Shown piece by piece: positions 32,716 to 35,274 of a stretch of DNA of 35,274 nucleotides. The stretch is from Bdellovibrionales bacterium. Lineage in GTDB: Bacteria; Bdellovibrionota; UBA1018; CAIMNF01. The position numbers and the translations under genes were made by a program. The stretch is from the NCBI GenBank assembly GCA_018969905.1, contig JAGWXK010000017.1, positions 1 to 35,274 on the forward strand, read 5' to 3'. The notes under the pieces were generated by a model. It had not been told where the DNA came from, ran no database searches, and was given only the letters and a program-made list of their open reading frames with translations. The stretch's first letter is position 1, and each line of letters begins with the position of its first letter.

Positions 32716-33369
32716 ATGGATTCTCTTCGGGTGATTCATCATTTCGGCAGTCGATTGACTCCTTTCGGTGTGATCCCCGAGACGGAATGGAGAAGGCTTC
32801 GTCCCCGATGGAAGCAGGTACATGGGGTGGGTATCGGCAGATTGGATTTTCCGGGCCAGGAGCTTGGCGAGGTGGATGGAATTTGGACGGAGCTGCCCGA
32901 TCAGCCCGTGGCAGTGGTCACAGCGGATTGTGTTCCCATATTTCTTGAGCGGAGCGATCTCAAGGCCGTGGGCGCCCTGCATGCTGGTTGGCGCGGGACG
33001 GAGGCACGCATCATTGATGCTTTTTTCCGATCCCTTCCCGGTCGTCTTGCGAACCCAGGGGACTGGGTTGCCAAAATCGGTCCGTCCATCCGGTCCTGTT
33101 GCTACCGCGTGGGAGGGGATCTTCTGGAGCGCTTCTCCTCCACATTTCCCGACCTTTTGGGAGCAAGTCTTGAGCCTTTGCCAGGCCACCTGGATCTTGT
33201 TGCCGTAAACCTTGCTGAGCTCCGGAGACTTGGAGTGCGGGTGGGGCTGGTCCATGCGGACTGCACTTTTTGTTCCAAGGATGCCGGGACCCCCAATTAC
33301 TTCAGTTATCGCAGGGGGGATCGTGATGCGCGCCAGCTTTCCATGATTTCCCTTTCATCCAAAAAATGA
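32716..33369 (+). CDS. pgeF: Peptidoglycan editing factor PgeF (YfiH/multicopper-polyphenol-oxidase family)
   Basis: 217 residues, slightly shorter than the usual 240. The three active-site zinc ligands are conserved with the family's spacing: H36 (KQVHG), C72 (TADCVP) and H89 (LHAGWRG). Also present are GPSIRSCCYRV and the C-terminal CTFCSKD followed by FSYRRGDRDARQLSMI. Family members hydrolyse purine nucleosides, and PgeF corrects muramic-acid-pentapeptide precursors that carry the wrong first amino acid. It starts 4 nt after the protease stop with no Shine-Dalgarno, so translation may rely on coupling. Confidence 0.92.
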   Translation: MDSLRVIHHFGSRLTPFGVIPETEWRRLRPRWKQVHGVGIGRLDFPGQELGEVDGIWTELPDQPVAVVTADCVPIFLERSDLKAVGALHAGWRGTEARIIDAFFRSLPGRLANPGDWVAKIGPSIRSCCYRVGGDLLERFSSTFPDLLGASLEPLPGHLDLVAVNLAELRRLGVRVGLVHADCTFCSKDAGTPNYFSYRRGDRDARQLSMISLSSKK

Positions 33370-33370
33370 C

Positions 33371-33400
33371 CTGAAATCCACGCCTGGTTTTTGCTATGAT
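33371..33400 (+). promoter_or_regulatory. pepF promoter (leaderless geometry)
   Basis: CTGAAA (33371-33376), an 18-bp spacer and TATGAT (33395-33400), 7 nt before ATG 33408. An in-frame ATG at 33396 falls inside the -10 box and so is unlikely to be the start. Confidence 0.5.
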
Positions 33401-33407
33401 TCCAGGA

Positions 33408-35195
33408 ATGGACCAATACAAGACACGTCAGGACATCCCCGAAAAACACAAATGGAACCTCAATCTGATTTATCCGTCTTCAAGGGATTGGGAGGATGAC
33501 TTTGCAAAACTGGAGTCAGCAATCGCTTCGGTCGAACGGTTCAAGGGACACCTCGCCCGATCGGCAAAAGATTTACTTGATGCGTTTGAAGAACAGTCCA
33601 AGCTCGACCTATTGATCGAGAAACTCTACTCTTATGCACATCATCTCTCGGATGAGGATACCCGCAATTCAGAAAACCTGGGAAGAGTGGATCGAATCCG
33701 TTCGAGGGCGGCAGAGGCCGGTGCCCGGCTTTCGTGGATGGATCCCGAACTTTTGGAAACTCCGATTGAGGTTCTGAAAAAGTTCCATGCCGATCCTGTT
33801 CTTGTCATCTATGCCAGAAGAATCGAGCTTTTGATCCGCTCAAAGCCCCATCAGCGGAGCGCCGAAGTGGAAGAGGTTCTCTCTCTGGCCGCAGAGCCTT
33901 TGGGAGGAGCATACAAGGCGTTCAGTTTGCTCGAAAATGCGGACATGAAAATTCCACATGCAAAGGATGCCGAGGGCAAGGATCACGAATTGAATCACGC
34001 GACCTACAGCGCCTGTCTTGAATCCCCGGACCGGGTGCTGAGAAAAAATGCATTTGAAACCTATTTTGGAGCCTATGCCCAATACCAGAATACGTTTGCT
34101 GCGACTTTGGACGCACATGTAAAAAAACAGATTTTTTATTCAAAAACCCGGCGCTTCTCGAGTGCAATCGAGGCAAGTCTGTTTTCAGACCAGATTCCGG
34201 TCTCTGTCTACAACGGCCTAATTTCCACCGTTCATCAACATCTGCCCCTGTTGCACCGCTGGGTTTCGTTGAAGAAACGAGAACTCAAGCTCGCCGAAAT
34301 GAACGTTTATGATCTCTTTTATCCGATGGTGAAGCCGGCAAAGGTCGAGATTCCCTATGATGAGGGTTGTCGCTTGGTTGCCGAGGCGGTAAAGCCGCTT
34401 GGAGAGGAATATGTAAGGGCTCTGGAGTCCGCATTTCACGAACGCTGGATTGATGTTTACTACACACCCGGGAAGCGGGGAGGAGCTTATTCGGGCGGGA
34501 TGTATACATCAAAGCCCTACATCCTTCTCAATCACAAGAACAACCTCAACAGCACTTTCACTCTCGCCCACGAGCTCGGACATTCGCTTCATTCCTTTTA
34601 TTCAAACCGCTATCAGCCCTATTCGACCGCAAGTTACCCTATTTTCCTTGCTGAGGTGGCATCCACCACAAATGAGATGCTCCTGCATTTCCATTTGAAC
34701 GAAAGGGCCCAAGACAAGGAGATGAGGCTATATCTTCTGGATCATTTGTTCACCCAGTTCAGGGGGACCTTGTTCAGGCAGGTCCAGTTCGCTGAGTTCG
34801 AGCGGGACATTCATGCAATGGCCGAGCGGGGAGAGCCGCTCACGGCCCAGACTCTGTCCGATACCTATGCTGCGATCCAGTCGAAATTCTACGGACCAGA
34901 GATGGTGATGCATGATCTGGTCAGATACGAATGGACCCGCATTCCACATTTCTACTACAACTTCTACGTCTATAAATATTCAACAAGCTTTGCAGCGGCT
35001 CAGTATTTCGCAAAAAAGATCTTCGAAGGAGATCTTGCGGTACGGGATCGATACCTTGAGTTCTTGAAGTCAGGCTCCTCTCGTGACCCATTGGATACAT
35101 TGAGGCATGCAGGAGTTGACCTCGGAGATTCAAAGCCGATCGAGGCGGCTTTCAAGGTGTTTGAGGAAGCGCTTGATGAGTATGAACGACTCTAA
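33408..35195 (+). CDS. pepF: Oligoendopeptidase F (M3 family)
   Basis: 595 residues from ATG 33408, the normal length for PepF. The zinc site is TLAHELGHSLHSFYS (HELGH at 388-392) with the third ligand Glu in FLAEVAST (about E416). The N-terminal half is the helical clamp typical of M3 peptidases; YYTPGKRGGAYSGGMYTSKPYILLN and YEWTRIPHFYYNFYVYKY are further family signatures. It is a cytosolic enzyme that trims short peptides, recycling imported or internal peptides. The stop overlaps the stop of a convergent minus-strand gene by 3-4 bases. Confidence 0.95.
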   Translation: MDQYKTRQDIPEKHKWNLNLIYPSSRDWEDDFAKLESAIASVERFKGHLARSAKDLLDAFEEQSKLDLLIEKLYSYAHHLSDEDTRNSENLGRVDRIRSRAAEAGARLSWMDPELLETPIEVLKKFHADPVLVIYARRIELLIRSKPHQRSAEVEEVLSLAAEPLGGAYKAFSLLENADMKIPHAKDAEGKDHELNHATYSACLESPDRVLRKNAFETYFGAYAQYQNTFAATLDAHVKKQIFYSKTRRFSSAIEASLFSDQIPVSVYNGLISTVHQHLPLLHRWVSLKKRELKLAEMNVYDLFYPMVKPAKVEIPYDEGCRLVAEAVKPLGEEYVRALESAFHERWIDVYYTPGKRGGAYSGGMYTSKPYILLNHKNNLNSTFTLAHELGHSLHSFYSNRYQPYSTASYPIFLAEVASTTNEMLLHFHLNERAQDKEMRLYLLDHLFTQFRGTLFRQVQFAEFERDIHAMAERGEPLTAQTLSDTYAAIQSKFYGPEMVMHDLVRYEWTRIPHFYYNFYVYKYSTSFAAAQYFAKKIFEGDLAVRDRYLEFLKSGSSRDPLDTLRHAGVDLGDSKPIEAAFKVFEEALDEYERL

Positions 35196-35274
35196 CTGCC
35201 CCCGAAGATTGGGTACGCCTTGATCAAGGTCCGGTTGTGAAAATCCACATAGAGATCAATGTGATCCCTGAGAC
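35192..35274 (-). CDS. 3' end of a convergent gene, unidentified (partial)
   Basis: Only the last 27 codons are in the window: LRDHIDLYVDFHNRTLIKAYPIFGGS and part of a codon before it, then TAG (35194-35192). The codons look coding (charged, no low complexity) and the frame is open to the edge. Its stop shares the CTAA tetranucleotide with the pepF stop TAA, so the two genes converge with no gap and no room for a terminator. Too short to assign a family. Confidence 0.5.
   Translation of the reverse strand, partial: LRDHIDLYVDFHNRTLIKAYPIFGGS

Overview
The window looks like chromosome from a diderm (Gram-negative) bacterium, most likely a deltaproteobacteria-like predator or scavenger lineage such as Bdellovibrionota. 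The housekeeping genes (grpE, dnaK, dnaJ, rpsA, hemW, pgeF, pepF) are intact and standard. They are interleaved with many lineage-specific genes for signal-peptide proteins: two unrelated secreted metalloproteases, two large Cys-rich proteins, a beta-barrel and a beta-propeller. The lineage assignment is inference from gene content; no 16S gene is present.

Layout. 1-5.3 kb (minus strand) is a chaperone operon, grpE-dnaK-dnaJ, ending in a coupled LpoA-like lipoprotein. 5.3-10.1 kb (minus) is an accessory-looking stretch: two long imperfect palindromes with a shared core, a broken AAA/DUF4143 ATPase, a MntA-HepT toxin-antitoxin pair whose HepT is fused in frame to a lytic transglycosylase domain, a small secreted protein and a DEAD-box helicase. 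10.1-16 kb holds hemW, divergent from a large secreted Met/Gly-rich repeat protein, then rpsA followed by a 77-bp tandem repeat and a strong terminator. 16-21.5 kb (plus) carries a secreted gluzincin-type protease, a BPL_N-like amidotransferase-fold protein, an unknown periplasmic protein, an MFS transporter and tRNA-Ile(CAU). 21.5-27.4 kb (minus) encodes secreted, outer-membrane and inner-membrane proteins. 27.5-35.2 kb (plus) has small secreted and membrane proteins, a HEAT-repeat protein, a cardiolipin synthase plus EEP phosphatase pair, a metzincin protease, pgeF and pepF, and at the very end the 3' tip of a convergent minus-strand gene.

Regulation. Many genes have a recognisable -35/-10 pair whose -10 box ends only 6-9 nt before the start codon, with no usable Shine-Dalgarno. 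This predicts widespread leaderless mRNAs. Other genes (rpsA, dnaK, the 11.4-kb gene) have ordinary leaders and Shine-Dalgarno sites.

The most interesting items are the HepT-transglycosylase fusion, the two foldback elements with a conserved core but locus-specific perfect arms, the leaderless promoter architecture, and a 17-nt motif found 11-16 nt after the stop codon of three neighbouring reading frames.
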